A DNA stretch of 64,000 nucleotides. Source: Apiotrichum sp. Y4204. Its lineage: Eukaryota > Basidiomycota > Tremellomycetes > Trichosporonales > Trichosporonaceae. A program made the position numbers and the translations under genes. The stretch covers positions 1,302,001 to 1,366,000 of the forward strand of contig JAMYHL010000010.1 in the NCBI GenBank assembly GCA_025531455.1, given 5' to 3'. Shown piece after piece: positions 33,700 through 46,135 of this stretch. How positions within the stretch are numbered: position 1 is the stretch's first letter; each line of letters opens with the position of its first letter. The notes beneath the pieces were generated by a model. That model worked only from the letters and a program-made list of their open reading frames with translations. It made no database searches and was not told the DNA's origin.

Positions 33700-36600
33700 A
33701 TGGCCTCCGCCGCTTCCAATGGCGCCCCCGCCAACAGCGGGGCCGGTCAGTATGACCACAACCGCGTCAAGCACTTTATCGGTGAGTCACCTGTCGTTGT
33801 CGTCGGGGGGCGGTTGTTTCGTCTCAGCTCCTTTCTGTCGAGCAGGGCCTACAGTCGCGTCCAGGTGTGGAGAGCTCTGCGCCCGCCAACAGATTCACGG
33901 CCGAGCTCCCGAACGGAGCGGGAGATGGCGGGCAGCGAGCAGAACAGAGCTGGCAGCACGCTGTCAGTCTCCTCCTGCCAGTCTCTGCCTGGGCGCTTCG
34001 GACGGGCACGCCAGCCCGTGTGCCCGGTGTCCCGCTCGTCGACGGGGCGCCCAGGAGCTAGGGAGCGTGGGGAGCAATGTTGATGGATCGTGCTGGTATG
34101 TAATGCTGACGCTGCGCGCTTCGTGTTCCAATTCCTGGTGTCTCTCATGGTTCTCAACGTCTTGCCCACGTCCTGTCCGACATTTCTCAATCGCATCTGC
34201 GACACTTCCACTTTACAGGCAACAACCCCGTCACCAACGCCGCGCCCGGACGCGTGGCCGACTTTGTCAAGACCTCTGGCGGCCACACCGTGATCACCAA
34301 GGTGAGTGCTCTGGCGAGTGCCGAGCGCCGAGCGCAGTGCTCCGCTCGAGCTCGGCGGTGCCTTCCAGCCGAGATCGCGATTCTCACACACACAGGTTCT
34401 TCTCTCCACCAACGGTATTGGTACGTCTTTGTTCCTTTTCTGCATCGGGCATTGGGTGGGAACACATCCTGCGCTGCTCCGCCGGCACCGTTGCTGCTGC
34501 TGCGCGTTTGCGCGTTGCTCTGCGAGCTCTGGCGGTGGTACGGGCACTAGGGTTGGAGCACCGTAATCCGGGTCTGGGGCTCGGTCATGTGCCGCGGCCA
34601 GATTCCCCCGGATCCCTCGTGCCTATCCCAGCCTGTTTATCACCGGTGCCCTCCTGCACGCCATCAATCTGCGCTACACCACCACTGCAAATGCGGTCTG
34701 CAGCGCCGGATGTGTTGACGGGGTATCGTCGGTGTGCGGGCTGTTGTCACCGCTCCGTTGGGTGTTTTTCCCTGCCCCAATGGTGGCGATGACGGGGTAA
34801 TTGTGGTCGTTGTGGGGCACAAACTGGTGGAGGCATTCCTCCCCAGAGCATGTTCGGCAAAGGCGGAGGGATCGGCCCGTGGTGGGCCCCACAATCCCGC
34901 CTATTTTTTTTGTTCCCGCCTGCACGCCTGTGACCCACTCACTGGGCATCGCCGTTGCCAGGGACAGGAAAAAGGAGGTTGCGGCGGTCGCCAAGGAGCG
35001 TTTGCATCCCGCAGCTTTGACGTCTTCCGGACATGTGCTCTCTCTGGCTCTGGCGATTTTTCTTGTGCATCTTGTGATGCGTGTGCTGACAGCCTCTAGG
35101 TGCTATCAAGTTTATTAGGTCGCTCCGCAAATGGTATGTGTAACAGAAGACTGCGAAGTCTGCAGGCCGGCAGTGTCATGGGGCTACGTGCTTGCGCAAG
35201 TGTGTATGTGTGCATCGAAAGCTCGGCAATCGAGACCCCGCGCACACTGCACGGCGTGCGCCGCACATCGCCGCGCCGAGCTCCCATGACGCAACTGCCG
35301 TAACGCCTGCATGTCCAACGCCGCAATGGATTTGCTCGCACTCGTGGACAGTGTTAACCCCCCCCCCCCAGGGCGTACGAGACCTTCGGCTCTGACCATG
35401 CTATCGAGTTCACCGTTATGGCCACCCCGGAGGACCTGGCCATCAACGCCGAGTTCATCCGCATGGCCGACCGCTACATTGAGGTCCCCGGTGGTTCCAA
35501 CAACAACAACTACGCCAACGTCGACCTCATTGTCGATGTTGCCCAGCGTGCCGGTGTGCACGCCGTCTGGGCCGGATGGTAAGTGGTTTTTTGGCCGCGG
35601 CCAGCCGCTTTTTTTGTTTTATCATTTAAGCGGTTATCTTATCAAAATTCACTCTCCCTGGGCCGAAATGCTGATTTTCGCAGGGGCCACGCCTCGGAGA
35701 ACCCTCGTCTTCCCGAGCTTCTCTCCAAGTCGAACATTATCTTTATGGGTCCCCCCGCCAACGCCATGCACTCGCTTGGTGACAAGATTTCGTCCACCAT
35801 TGTCGCCCAGTCGGCGCAGGTGCCTTGCATGGGCTGGTCCGGTACCGGTATTACCGAGACCGAGCTCTCGTCCCAGGGCTTTGTTACCGTCCCCGACGGA
35901 GCGTACCAGGACGCCTGCGTTCACTCGTGGGAGGAGGGTATCAAGCGTGCCGAGCAGGTCGGCTACCCCATTATGATCAAGGCCTCCGAAGGTGGTGGTG
36001 GTAAGGGTATCCGTAAGGTCGAGGACCCCGAGAAGTTCAAGGTCTCATACGAGGCTGTCGCCAGCGAGGTCCCCGGCTCGCCCATCTTCATCATGAAGCT
36101 CGCCTCGGCTGCCCGCCATCTTGAGGTCCAGCTCATTGCCGACCAGTACGGCAACGCCATCTCCCTCTTTGGTCGTGACTGCTCCGTCCAGCGTCGCCAT
36201 CAGAAGATTATTGAGGAGGCCCCCGTCACCATTGCCCGCCCCGAAAAGTTCGAGGAGATGGAGAAAGCGGCCGTCCGTCTCGCCAAGCTTGTCGGCTACG
36301 TCTCGGCCGGTACCGTTGAGTACCTCTACTCGCACGACGAGGACAAGTTCTACTTCCTCGAGCTCAACCCCCGTCTCCAGGTCGAGCACCCCACCACTGA
36401 GATGGTCTCGGGCTGCAACATCCCCGCCATCCAGCTCCAGATCGCTATGGGTATCCCCCTTCACCGCGTCCGCGACATTCGTACCCTCTACGGTATGGAC
36501 CCCCACGGCGAGACCGAGATCGACTTTGACGGCGAGAACCCCGACTCGGCCCACACCCAGCGCAAGCCTCGCCCTAAGGGCCACGTTATTGCCTGCCGTA

Positions 36601-39600
36601 TCACCGGTGAGAACCCCGACGCTGGCTTCAAGCCCTCGTCCGGTTCGCTTTCCGAACTCAACTTCCGTTCGAGCTCCAACGTCTGGGGTTACTTCTCCGT
36701 CCCCTCTTCTGGTGGTCTCCACGAGTTTGCCGACTCGCAGTTCGGCCACATCTTCGCCTACGGCATGGAGCGTAGCGAGGCCCGCAAGTCGATGGTCGTC
36801 GCCCTCAAGGAGCTTTCCATTCGTGGAGAGTTCCGCACCACCGTCGAGTACCTCATCAAGCTGCTCGAGAAGCCCGAGTTTGAGAACAACACTCTTACCA
36901 CCCAGTGGCTTGACGGCCTTATCGCCGAGGGCATGACCTCGGAGCGCCCCGACCCTACCATCGCCGTCATTGCCGGTGCCGTCGTCAAGGCCCACCTCGG
37001 CTACGACCAGGCCGTCAACAAGTACAAGTCGATTCTTGGCCGTGGCCAGATCCCGCCCAAGGACACTCTCCAGACCTTCTTCAAGACCGAGTTCATCTAC
37101 GACAACATTCGTTACTCGTTCGCCATGGCCAAGTCTGCCCCGCTCATGTTCACCCTCTTCCTCAACGGTGGTCGCATCTACGTTGGCTGCCGCATCCTCT
37201 CGGACGGTGGCCTCCTCATCTCGCTTGGCGGCGCCTCGCACACCATCTACTACCGCGAGGAGGTTGGTGCCATGATTCTTTCGGTCGACTCCAAGACCTG
37301 CATGATTGAGGACGAGCGTGACCCCACCCAGCTCCGCTCGCCTTCCCCCGGTAAGCTTGTTCGCTACCTCCTCGAGTCTGGCGAGCACGTCGACGCCGGC
37401 GAGCCCTACGCCGAGATTGAGGTCATGAAGATGATCATGCCCGTCACCGCCGGCGAGTCTGGTATCGTCCAGTTCATGAAGCAGCCGGGCCAGCAGCTCG
37501 CCCAGGGTGAGCTCCTCGGTATCCTTACCCTCGACGACCCCTCCAAGGTCAAGTTTGCCAAGCCCTTCGAGGGCCTCCTCCCCTCGTTTGAGCTGTCCCA
37601 GGGCCGCTACGGCACTAAGCCCCACCAGCTCCTCCGCGAGCACCTCGAGGTTCTCTACGACAACCTTGCTGGCTACGACAACCAGGCCCAGGTCATCCCG
37701 TCGCTCCGCATTGTCCAGGCGCAGCTCCAGAACCACGACCTCCCCTACTCGAACGCCCACGACGTTCTCTCGGCGCTCAGCGGTCGTATCCCCGCCAAGC
37801 TCGAGGAGGAGATCCGCCACACGATCGACAACTGCCGCGCCGCCAAGCTCGAGTTCCCCTCGACCAAGATTAAGCGCATCATCAACATCTACCTTGAGGA
37901 GCACGTTCCGATCAAGGAGCGCCAGACAGTTGTCAACGCCATTGCCCCTCTGCAGACCCTCGTCGACGCCTTCGGCCACGGCCTCAAGGTCCACGAGTGG
38001 CAGATCTACTCGGACCTCCTCAACTACTTCTGCGAGATTGAGGAGCCCTTCACCGACCAGACCCACACCCAGGAGGAGGTCATCCTCAAGCTCCGCGAGG
38101 ACAACAAGGACCTCGACCAGGTTGTCAAGCTTGTGCTCTCGCACAACAAGATTGGCTCCAAGACCAAGCTCGTCACCTCGCTGATGGACATTATTAAGTC
38201 CGAGTCTCCAAAGGCATCGATGACCCAGGAGAGCGGCGTGCACAAGGCGCTTACCCGCGTTGCCGAGCTCGAGGGCCGCCCCGCTTCCAAGGCTGCCCTC
38301 AAGGCCAAGGAGGTTCTCATCGTCGGCTCCCTCCCGACCTACGAGGAGCGTCTCTCGCAGCTCGAGAAGATCCTCAAGTCGTCGATCACCACCAGCTACT
38401 ACGGCGACTCTGGCAGCGGCCACCGCCTGCCCTCGTCCGACCTCCTCAAGGAGGTTACCGACTCGCGTTACACTGTCTTTGACGTTCTCTCGACCTTCTT
38501 CGAGCACCCCGACCCTTGGGTCGTTCTTGCCGCCCTCGAGGTATACGTCCGCCGTGCGTACCGCGTGTACAACGTCATGCACCTCGACTATGAGCCTGCT
38601 GGCCCCAACCAGGACGCCAACATTGTTACCTGGCGCTTCAAGATGGGCGGCCCCGGCCTCGAGTCGGCCACCCCGCGTGTCGACTCGTCGCGCGACATTA
38701 CCCGCATTGCGTCGGTCTCGGACCTCAACTACCTTGTCCACTCCAAGCAGGAGCCCATGCGCTTCGGTCTCATGACCTCGTACTCCGACCTTGAGCAGCT
38801 CAAGGCTGGTCTCCCCGGCCTCCTTGCCCAGTACCCGCCGTTCAACCACGACGAGTTTGTTGAAAAGTACGGCCAGGGTGCCCGCCACCCCAACGTCCTC
38901 AACGTTGCTCTCCGTATCTTTGGCAAGGAGGGCGAGGAGCTCACCGACGACAACCTCCGTGTGCAGTTCACCGAGCTCACCAACAAGTACAAGGACCTCG
39001 TCAACAAGGCCGGTATCCGCCGTATCTCTTACCTCATCTGCCGCCCCAACTCGTACCCCTCGTTCGTCACCATGCGCGAGGGCACCGATGGCTCGTGGAA
39101 GGAGGAGGAGGCTATCCGCAACGTCGAGCCCGCCTTTGCCTACCAGCTTGAGCTCTCGCGTCTGTCCAACTTTAAGATCACCCCTCTCCGCTCGGGCAAC
39201 CGCCAGATCCACGTCTACCGCGCTGTCGGCCGCGAGAACCCCTCGGACATTCGCTTCTTCGTTCGTGCGCTCCTCCGCCCGGGCCGCTTTGTCGGTACCA
39301 TGAAGCAGTCCGAGTACCTTGTCTCGGAGACTGACCGTCTTGTCGGCGACATCCTCGACACCCTCGAGATTGCCATGACCGAGTACCGCCAGGCCGACTG
39401 CAACCACATCAGCGTCAACTGCGTCTACTCGCTCAACGTCTCGTTTGAGGATGTCCAGGAGGCCCTTGCCGGCTTCATCGAGCGCCACGGCAAGCGTCTC
39501 TGGCGCCTCCGTGTCACCCAGGCCGAGATCCGTGTTGTCATTGAGGACGAGGAGGGTAACGTCATGCCCATCCGCGCCTTTATCGAGAACGTCTCCGGTT

Positions 39601-41960
39601 TCGTCGTCAAGTACGAGGCCTACCAGGAGATCACCAACGAGAAGGGTGTCACCATCCTCAAGTCGATCGGCGATGTTGGCCAATACCACCTCCAGCCCGT
39701 CAACTTTGCCTACTCGACCAAGGAGTCGCTCCAGCCCAAGCGTTACCAGGCCCACGTTATCGGCACTACTTATGTGTACGACTTCCCCGACCTCTTCCGC
39801 CAGGCGGTCGACAAGGTCTGGCACCAGATCCAGACCCTCCTCCCGAACGTCAAGATTCCCTCCGAGCTCCTCACTGCTGCGGAGCTTGTCTACGACGAGA
39901 ATGGCGAGCTGACCGAGGTCAACCGCCCGCCGGGCATGAACTCCTGCGGTATGGTCGCCTGGGTCTACACCATGAAGACCCCCGAGTACCCCAAGGGCCG
40001 CCGCGTCGTTGTCATCTCCAACGACATTACCTTCCAGATCGGTTCGTTTGGCCCCGCCGAGGACGAGTACTTCTACAAGGCCACCCAGTACGCCCGCAAG
40101 CAGGGTCTCCCCCGTGTTTACCTCTCGGCCAACTCGGGTGCGCGTATCGGTCTCGCGGACGAGGTCATGGCCCTCTTCGACGTTGCCTGGAGGGACGCTA
40201 GCAAGCCTGAGAAGGGCTTCGACTACCTCTACCTCACCCCCGCCTCGCTTGACAAGCTCAACTCGATGGGCGAGGGATCGGTTATCACCGAGGAGATTGA
40301 AGACCAGGGCGAGCGCCGCCACAAGATCACCGCCATCATTGGTCTCAAGGATGGACTTGGTGTCGAGTGTCTCCGTGGCTCGGGTCTTATTGCCGGTGAG
40401 ACTTCGCGTGCCTACGACGACATTTTCACCATCTCCATGGTCACCGCTCGTTCGGTCGGTATCGGTGCCTACCTTGTCCGTCTCGGCCAGCGTGTCGTCC
40501 AGGTCGAGGGCCAGCCGATCATCCTTACCGGTGCCCAGGCCATCAACAAGGTCCTTGGTAAGGAGGTCTACACCTCGAACATCCAGCTTGGTGGTCCCCA
40601 GATCATGTACCGCAACGGTATCTCGCACCTTACCGCCGGCTCGGACCTCGACGGTGCCCTCCAGATCGTAAACTACCTCACCTTTATCCCCGCCAAGCGC
40701 GGCTCTGCCATCCCGATCCTGCCTACCGGCGACAGCTGGGACCGCGCGGTCGAGTGGAAGCCGACCAAGGGCCCTTACGACCCCCGCAACTTCCTTGCCG
40801 GTGTCACTGAGGACGTTGACGGCATCGAGACCTTCAAGTCTGGTATCCTCGACCGCGGATCGTGGTTCGAGACCATGGGCGGCTGGGCTCAGACCATTGT
40901 CTCTGGTCGTGGTCGCATCAACGGTATTCCCGTTGCTGTTATCGCCGCCGAGACCCGCACCATTGAGCGTGTCGACCCGGCCGACCCCGCCAACGAGAAC
41001 TCGACCGAGAGCCGCTTCGCGCTTGCGGGTACCGTCTGGTTCCCCGACAGCTCGCGCAAGACCGCCCAGGCCATCGAGGATGCCAACCGTGAGGGCCTCC
41101 CTCTGCTCCTCTTCGCCAACTTCCGTGGTTTCTCCGGTGGTATGTCGGACATGCTTCAGGCTATCCTCAAGGAGGGTGCCAAGATTGTCGACGGCCTGAG
41201 CAGCTACAAGCACCCGATCATTGTCTACCTCGTCCCGAACGGAGAGCTTCGTGGTGGTGCGTGGGTCGTGCTCGACCCGTCCATCAACCCCGAGTACATG
41301 AGCATGATGGTCGACAACGAGTCGCGTGGTGGTGTCCTCGAGCCTGAGGGTATCGTCGAGGTCAAGTACCGCAAGCCCAAGGTGCAGGCCACCATGGCCC
41401 GCCTCGACGCCGAGTACGCCAAGCTCAAGGCCGCCGCCGAGGACCCCAAGGCTTCCGACGAGGAGAAGCAGGCTGCCACCGTCGCCCTCGCCGCCCGCGA
41501 GAAGCACCTTGGCCCCTCGTTCCACCAGATTGCCTGCGAGTTTGCCGACCTGCACGACCGCTCGGGCCGCATGGCCGCCAAGGCAGACTGCGTCCCGTGT
41601 GACTGGGAGAACTCGCGTCGCCAGATCTACTGGTCGCTGCGCAAGAAGCTCTCCGAGGTGCGGATCATGAAGAAGCTCGCTGCCGCCAACCCGAACCTCA
41701 CGTACCCGGAGCGCAAGGAGATGTACGACCAGCTCGTGCCCTCGGACCTCACCGGCGACGCCGAGATTGCGGGCTTCCTCGAGCGCTCGGGCGACTCGAT
41801 CGAAGACTACGTCCAGCAGGTGCGCGACGCCTACTGCGCCGACAATGTCGTCGACTGGGCCTCGACCAACCAGCGCGGTGTCATGGAGGGCTTCCAGCGC
41901 ATCCTCGAGTCGCTCTCGCCAGAGGACCGCCAGACGCTCCTCGCCCAGCTCTCGCAGTAA
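33700..41960 (+). CDS. ACC1: Acetyl-CoA carboxylase (multidomain, cytosolic)
   Basis: Biotin enzyme that carboxylates acetyl-CoA to malonyl-CoA, the committed step of fatty acid synthesis. Six exons: 33700-33781, 34219-34301, 34396-34420, 35100-35133, 35372-35578 and 35684-41960; the sum is 6,708 nt, 2,235 residues, close to yeast Acc1. Exons 3 and 4 are only 25 and 34 nt. Domains in order: biotin carboxylase with the ATP-grasp loop [10 protein letters not shown] near 246-255; biotin carrier domain with EVMKM (biotin-accepting K726); a long central region; and the carboxyltransferase, roughly 1500-2150, with [15 protein letters not shown] and GFSGGM. The five introns cluster in the first 145 codons; the third (679 nt) and first (437 nt) are long for this genome. 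Codons end almost always in C or G, indicating high expression, and this leaves a spurious open antisense frame. Confidence 0.98.
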
Positions 41961-42281
41961 GCGCGCGAGCCCAGACATAGACCAACCCCCCCGGCTCCCC
42001 AGCGCCCGCTGTGCGTGCCACTCCACTTATAAAGATTGTGTGTTTTTGTAGGAAAAAGAAGGAAGCTGGCGCCGCGGCCGCGCAGCTCAGACGCCTGCCT
42101 GCCCCCGCCCGCCGGCACCGTGTGTCCATACTCGCCCGTCCTGTCGTTTCAAAAGATTGCATCGGAGTCCATAGAGAATATATATACAGCTTGCTACCGG
42201 ATAGCCGGATGCATGAGCTTGACTGAACGGGCATGGGCATAACATGACCATTACATGGGCAACTACATACAGCAAAGCACA
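41961..42281. other. Convergent 3' flanks of ACC1 and ZNHIT2-like gene
   Basis: This 321-bp stretch lies between two convergent stop codons and should hold both terminators. An AT-rich patch (TATATATACAG at 42179-42189) is visible; no gene. Confidence 0.5.
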
Positions 42282-43732
42282 CTAATCTAAGAGCTCTATC
42301 TTTGGCCCGGTGTTCCGGGACGGCACAGACTCGGCGACGAGCTGCGGCCGCTCCACCTTGTCTTGCTCGCCAATCTCGCTCTCCACCATCTCGGCCTCAC
42401 GCGCGACCTCCCGCTCGAGGGCAAGCCACTCGCTCCGCGCAATCTCCCCAATCGCCCCGCGATAAAACGCGACTTTTTTCGCCGCCGCTCGACCCGCCTT
42501 ATCCGACTTGCAAAGCAGCGCATACACATCATCGAGCACATGCGCCACGCGGGGCGGAGACGTCGTAATCGGCGGGTGGAGGAGCGCCGCAACGGTCTCG
42601 AGCACGCGGACGAGCGCCGCAGGCGGCAAGCTGTCGACGCGGTCCCACACGCCGCCCCATGCATTGCGGGCCGTGTCGTAGCGCACGCTCGAGGGGCCGA
42701 GGAAGGGCGCGAGCTCGAGGAGGAGCGAGCGCGCTTCCCCCGCCTGGGAGGGGGTGGCGGTGGCGAGGGACGGGAGCCGGAGTGCGAGGAGGGTGTGGAC
42801 GTAGGCCACGCTGTTGTCAGTAGTGGGCCTTGGGACATTGGGACGTACCAGAGGGCGACGATGTTGTATACGAGCTTTGTGGCTGCTGGCGGGGCGAGGA
42901 CACGCTCATCCTCGGGGATCCCCGGCGGGGGCGGGGCGTGTGCGGGGTTACCCTCTGCGTCGAGGGCGTCGGCCTCCCACCACGGCAGGAGTGTCGGGCC
43001 GTCGGATACGTCGGATACGTGCTCGCCCTCGCCCTCGGCGATGGCCGTGTCGAGCATTGCGCGTGCGGCCTCACCGTCGGGATCGCGGAGGGACGCAAGG
43101 AAGGCGTCCCTGTGCGACTGGGGCAGGAGGCGGAGGAGCTCGTTCGAGTCGATCGTATCTAACTTTGTCAGTGCAGTACATCGGCAACGCGTACCGAGAT
43201 CAACGCCCTCTAGTGCCGCCGCCAGCTCGTCCTCGTCCTCATCTCCCTCCTCCGCAAGCGCAGCAGCGACATCGTCCCCGTCCGCGGCGGCCTCCTCGAA
43301 CCGGCGCAGCATCGCGAGCATGTCGCGCTTATCCGTATCGGCTGCGGCGGGATCGGCCGCAATCTGCTCCATGACGGTCGTCTTGTAGAACGGTTCCGAG
43401 CATTGTGTGTGTTTCTGGAGAATCAGTCCAGTGTTTCGCGGTGTGTTTGGGAAGTAGAGGGATAGGGGGGGAGGGGTATATTAATCTCCACTTACCGGGT
43501 CGCGGAAGCACGCGAGGGAGCAGTACGCGACGTTGCACCGCGGACAGGTATATCTGCTATCTGCGACGCGGCATCTGGACGTCAGCCGACATGGACATGG
43601 ACTGTAAAGTGTTTCGCTGCATTCTACTACGCACATTCCACACACGCGCGCTTCGGGCGCTGTACCCTTGGATGGGCGGGGGACGGAGAACGGGAGCCGG
43701 ATCTGGCGTGGTTTCGGCTGGCGGATGGACAT
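42282..43732 (-). CDS. HIT-type zinc finger protein, ZNHIT2-like
   Basis: HIT-finger protein resembling ZNHIT2, a cofactor of the R2TP/HSP90 system in U5 snRNP assembly. Five exons: 43732-43635, 43574-43496, 43414-43195, 43158-42849 and 42810-42282; the sum is 1,236 nt, 411 residues. Splicing rebuilds a full zinc finger: C31-x2-C34, C43-x2-C46, C51-x3-C55, then H61 and C64 (VCGICRVADSRYTCPRC, YCSLACFRDPKHTQC). The first join creates the Ile of CGIC from a split codon. A conserved block SEPFYKTTVMEQI follows. Downstream lies an acidic region (EEGDEDEDELAAALEGVDL) and a helical C-terminal half (LLPQSHRDAFLASLRD, WGGVWDRVDSLPPAALV). The start is the ATG at 43732. It is divergent from WDR83, also splicing-linked, with 195 bp between. 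Confidence 0.82.
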
Positions 43733-43927
43733 TGTGAGCGTGAGAGAGAGAGATGGCAAGTTGGAGTGCGGAGCTTTGGAGTGGAGGCACGAGTGTTGGA
43801 TTCATGGGTTGCCACTGGGCACAAAGGTATATCCGCTCTGTTGGGTATATCCGCATCTCTCCATGTTTCCATCAACACTCTCTCCAAGTGGAGGTTCAGT
43901 CGTCCATCATCCACCCACTCCACCGTG
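43733..43927. promoter_or_regulatory. Short divergent promoter of ZNHIT2-like and WDR83 genes
   Basis: Only 195 bp separate the two start codons, so the promoter must be shared. A TATA-like GTATATCC occurs near 43828 and again near 43846 (plus strand). A CTCT/GAGA run marks the ZNHIT2 leader. Confidence 0.55.
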
Positions 43928-45356
43928 ATGGCCGACGCAATCCCCAGCACCCTCGTCCAGACGTACGTCCGCCGAGTATTATATCTGATATCTGACGACA
44001 GGATCGAGCACGAGGGCCCCGTCCACGTCGCGCGATACAACCACGGCGCGCGATACCTCCTCTCGGGGTCGGGCGACCGCACCATCCGTCTGTGGAACGC
44101 GCCGCTCGGGAAGGAGATCAAGGTGTACCGCGGGCATGCGCACGAGGTGCTTGCGCTGGATATGTGGGTGTACCTGTGGCGCGGGGTGCTGGTGCTGGTG
44201 CTGGTGCTGGTGTTGGTGCTGGTGCTGGTGCTGGTGCTGGTGCTGGTGCTGGTGCTGGTGCTGGTGCTGGTGCTGGTGCTGGTGCTGGTGCTGGTGCTCT
44301 GCCGATTATTCCTGTTTCCCCTCCCGATTCTGACATTGCCCGCAGCGCAAACGACAATGCCAAATTCGCGTCGTGCGGCGGCGATCGCGCAGTGTTCGTG
44401 TGGGACGTTGCGAGCGGCACGATCCTCCGCCGGCTACAGGGCCACTTTGGCAAGCTGCACGCTGTGGCATTCAACAACGACGCGGGTGTGCTCGCGAGCG
44501 GTAAGTGACCCCCGCCGTGTGAAGAACTAACTCTGTGGAGGCGGTTTCGACGCCAAGGTCATGCTGTGGGACATGCGTGCGTCGTCGCGCGACCCGCTGC
44601 AGACGCTGAAAGAGGCGACTTCGAGCATCACGTCGCTTGACATTCCCCCAAACTCGCCTGAGGTCATTGCTGGCAGCAATGATGGACACGTGCGCGCATG
44701 GGACATGCGCATGGGCCGCGTCGTCGAGGACTGTATTGGCGGTAAGTGTGCTCTCAGCTAGCTCAGCTTGCTGTAGCTCAGCTGTCACTGTCTACTTTGC
44801 ACTGCAATTCCACTCGTGTCCAGAACTGACACACAGCGCCGATCGCCGCGGTCGTTCCCTCGCCATCGGCGCCGCGCGAGACAATGCTCGTCTCCTCGAC
44901 GGACAGCAAGCTGCGTCTCTTTGACCGCTCAAACGGCCAGGTGAGTGGGACCGTGGGAAATGCAAAGTGCGCAGTGGGCGGAGCGTGACTTGAACCAGAG
45001 GACGCTTCCCAGCGACCCCGACACCCCGCCGCCTCGGACCTACAGACTGACACACAGGTGCTCCAGACGTTCTCGGGACACAAAACGACACAGGGCCGCT
45101 CCCGGCCGGCGTTTACGCGCGGGGAAGGCGCGGTCCTCGCGGGCGACGAGGACGGCCGCCTGTGGGCATGGAAGGTGCTTGATGCCAAGCTGCTCACTGC
45201 CGCGCCGCAGGTACACAAGCGCGCGATCACCACGGTGCTCGCGCACCCCAGTGGCAATGAGCTGGTCACATGCAGTCTGGGTGAGTGGAATCCCATCTGT
45301 TGTCTTCGGCCAGCGCACTGACTGTAGACGGCACGATCAAGGTCTGGAACAAGTGA
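43928..45356 (+). CDS. WD40 protein WDR83/MORG1-like
   Basis: WD40 propeller resembling WDR83 (MORG1), a MAPK-scaffold and spliceosome-associated protein. Seven exons: 43928-43962, 44002-44163, 44346-44500, 44541-44741, 44837-44940, 45058-45280 and 45328-45356; the sum is 909 nt, 302 residues, near the human 315. Blades read in order: GPVHVARYNHGARYLLSGS with DRTIRLWNA; HEVLALDIANDNAKFASCGG with RAVFVWDV; GKLHAVAFNNDAGVLASGG with AKVMLWDMR; SITSLDIPPNSPEVIAG with HVRAWDMR; ETMLVSSTDSKLRLFD; FTRGEGAVLAGDEDGRLWAW; and AITTVLAHPSGNELVTCSL with GTIKVWNK. The second intron (182 nt) contains a 19-unit GGTGCT array. The last exon is 29 nt. Confidence 0.88.
44185..44298 (+). repeat. Hexanucleotide array (GGTGCT)19 in WDR83 intron 2
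   Basis: Nineteen consecutive hexamers cover 114 nt; only unit five differs (GGTGTT). The array lies wholly inside the intron 44164-44345. It is stop-free on both strands, so it looks falsely coding (Val-Leu, Gly-Ala or Cys-Trp dipeptides), but the flanking splice sites and WD40 blades show that it is removed. Confidence 0.93.
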
Positions 45357-46135
45357 CGCTGTGAAACCTGTCCCACTCCCAGACTGGCCCCAGCTGTCCG
45401 ACACGCCGGCAGACGGGAGCGGTATGCGGCCTGTGGCCTGCGGGTGTGTCGACACTGCACAGCACCGCATCCGCTCGGGCTTGGGCTTGAGCTCGCGCGG
45501 CAATGCACGTTCAAGACAACCTGCACGGCCGCAGAGTCGGCGCCACGCTGACAGACATGCTGGATCCAGGACAATGGATCAGGAACAGCGTCACTGCCGC
45601 CTGCGCCGACATTGCATGCATCGTCACTGTTCTAAAATCCCCGCGGGCACACGTGCGGTACGAGTAATCTTCGATTCTTTGTCCACCGACAGAGTTGCCC
45701 TCGCGCCCTCGCGCCCTCGCATCCGGCGTTCCTGACTGTTTTGCATCATACTCACCCACACTGCAACATCATTTATCATTTATCGTTCATCTCTGATTAT
45801 CCTCCAGGCGTGTGGCGACAGACCCGTCCACTGTGGCGTCGAAGACATGACTGACAGCTCTGAAACACACACACTGCAAGGTTTCGAGTTGGGCTGTGTA
45901 TTGTGCTTCCTCACCGAGAGTCTGACAGTAGTGTGCATGTTTGTCTAACTGTTGCTGTGCATCGCACAACGTTTTGTCCTCCCTCTGGTTGTCGACAAAG
46001 CCAGCTTGCGTAGGCTGCTGACTCTCTGACGCCATTGTCTCCACATATATCTCTCCCCAGCTCGCCCCATCTCCCCCTTGACACCCACTCCTACTCCTAA
46101 ACTCCACCCAGCTCTCCCCGCACTCTCCACCCAAG
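45357..46135. other. Intergenic region between WDR83 and the 7TM gene
   Basis: A 779-bp stretch between two plus-strand genes. It holds the WDR83 3' flank and the promoter of the 7TM gene; the last 70 bases are C/T-rich (TCTCCCC, ACTCC). I see an AT-rich TTATCATTTATC at about 45772. No gene is supported. Confidence 0.5.

Noticed and set aside
36045..42026. Open antisense frame of 1,993 codons across nearly all of ACC1
   Set aside because: ACC1 uses almost only codons ending in C or G, which removes stops from one antisense frame. The peptide is a biased Leu/Val/Glu/Asp mixture without domains, and ACC1 on the plus strand is certain.
44092..44508. Gly-Ala, Val-Leu and Cys-Trp repeat proteins read through the GGTGCT array
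   Set aside because: The array lies in an intron of the WDR83-like gene with clear splice sites; all WD40 blades and phases require its removal.
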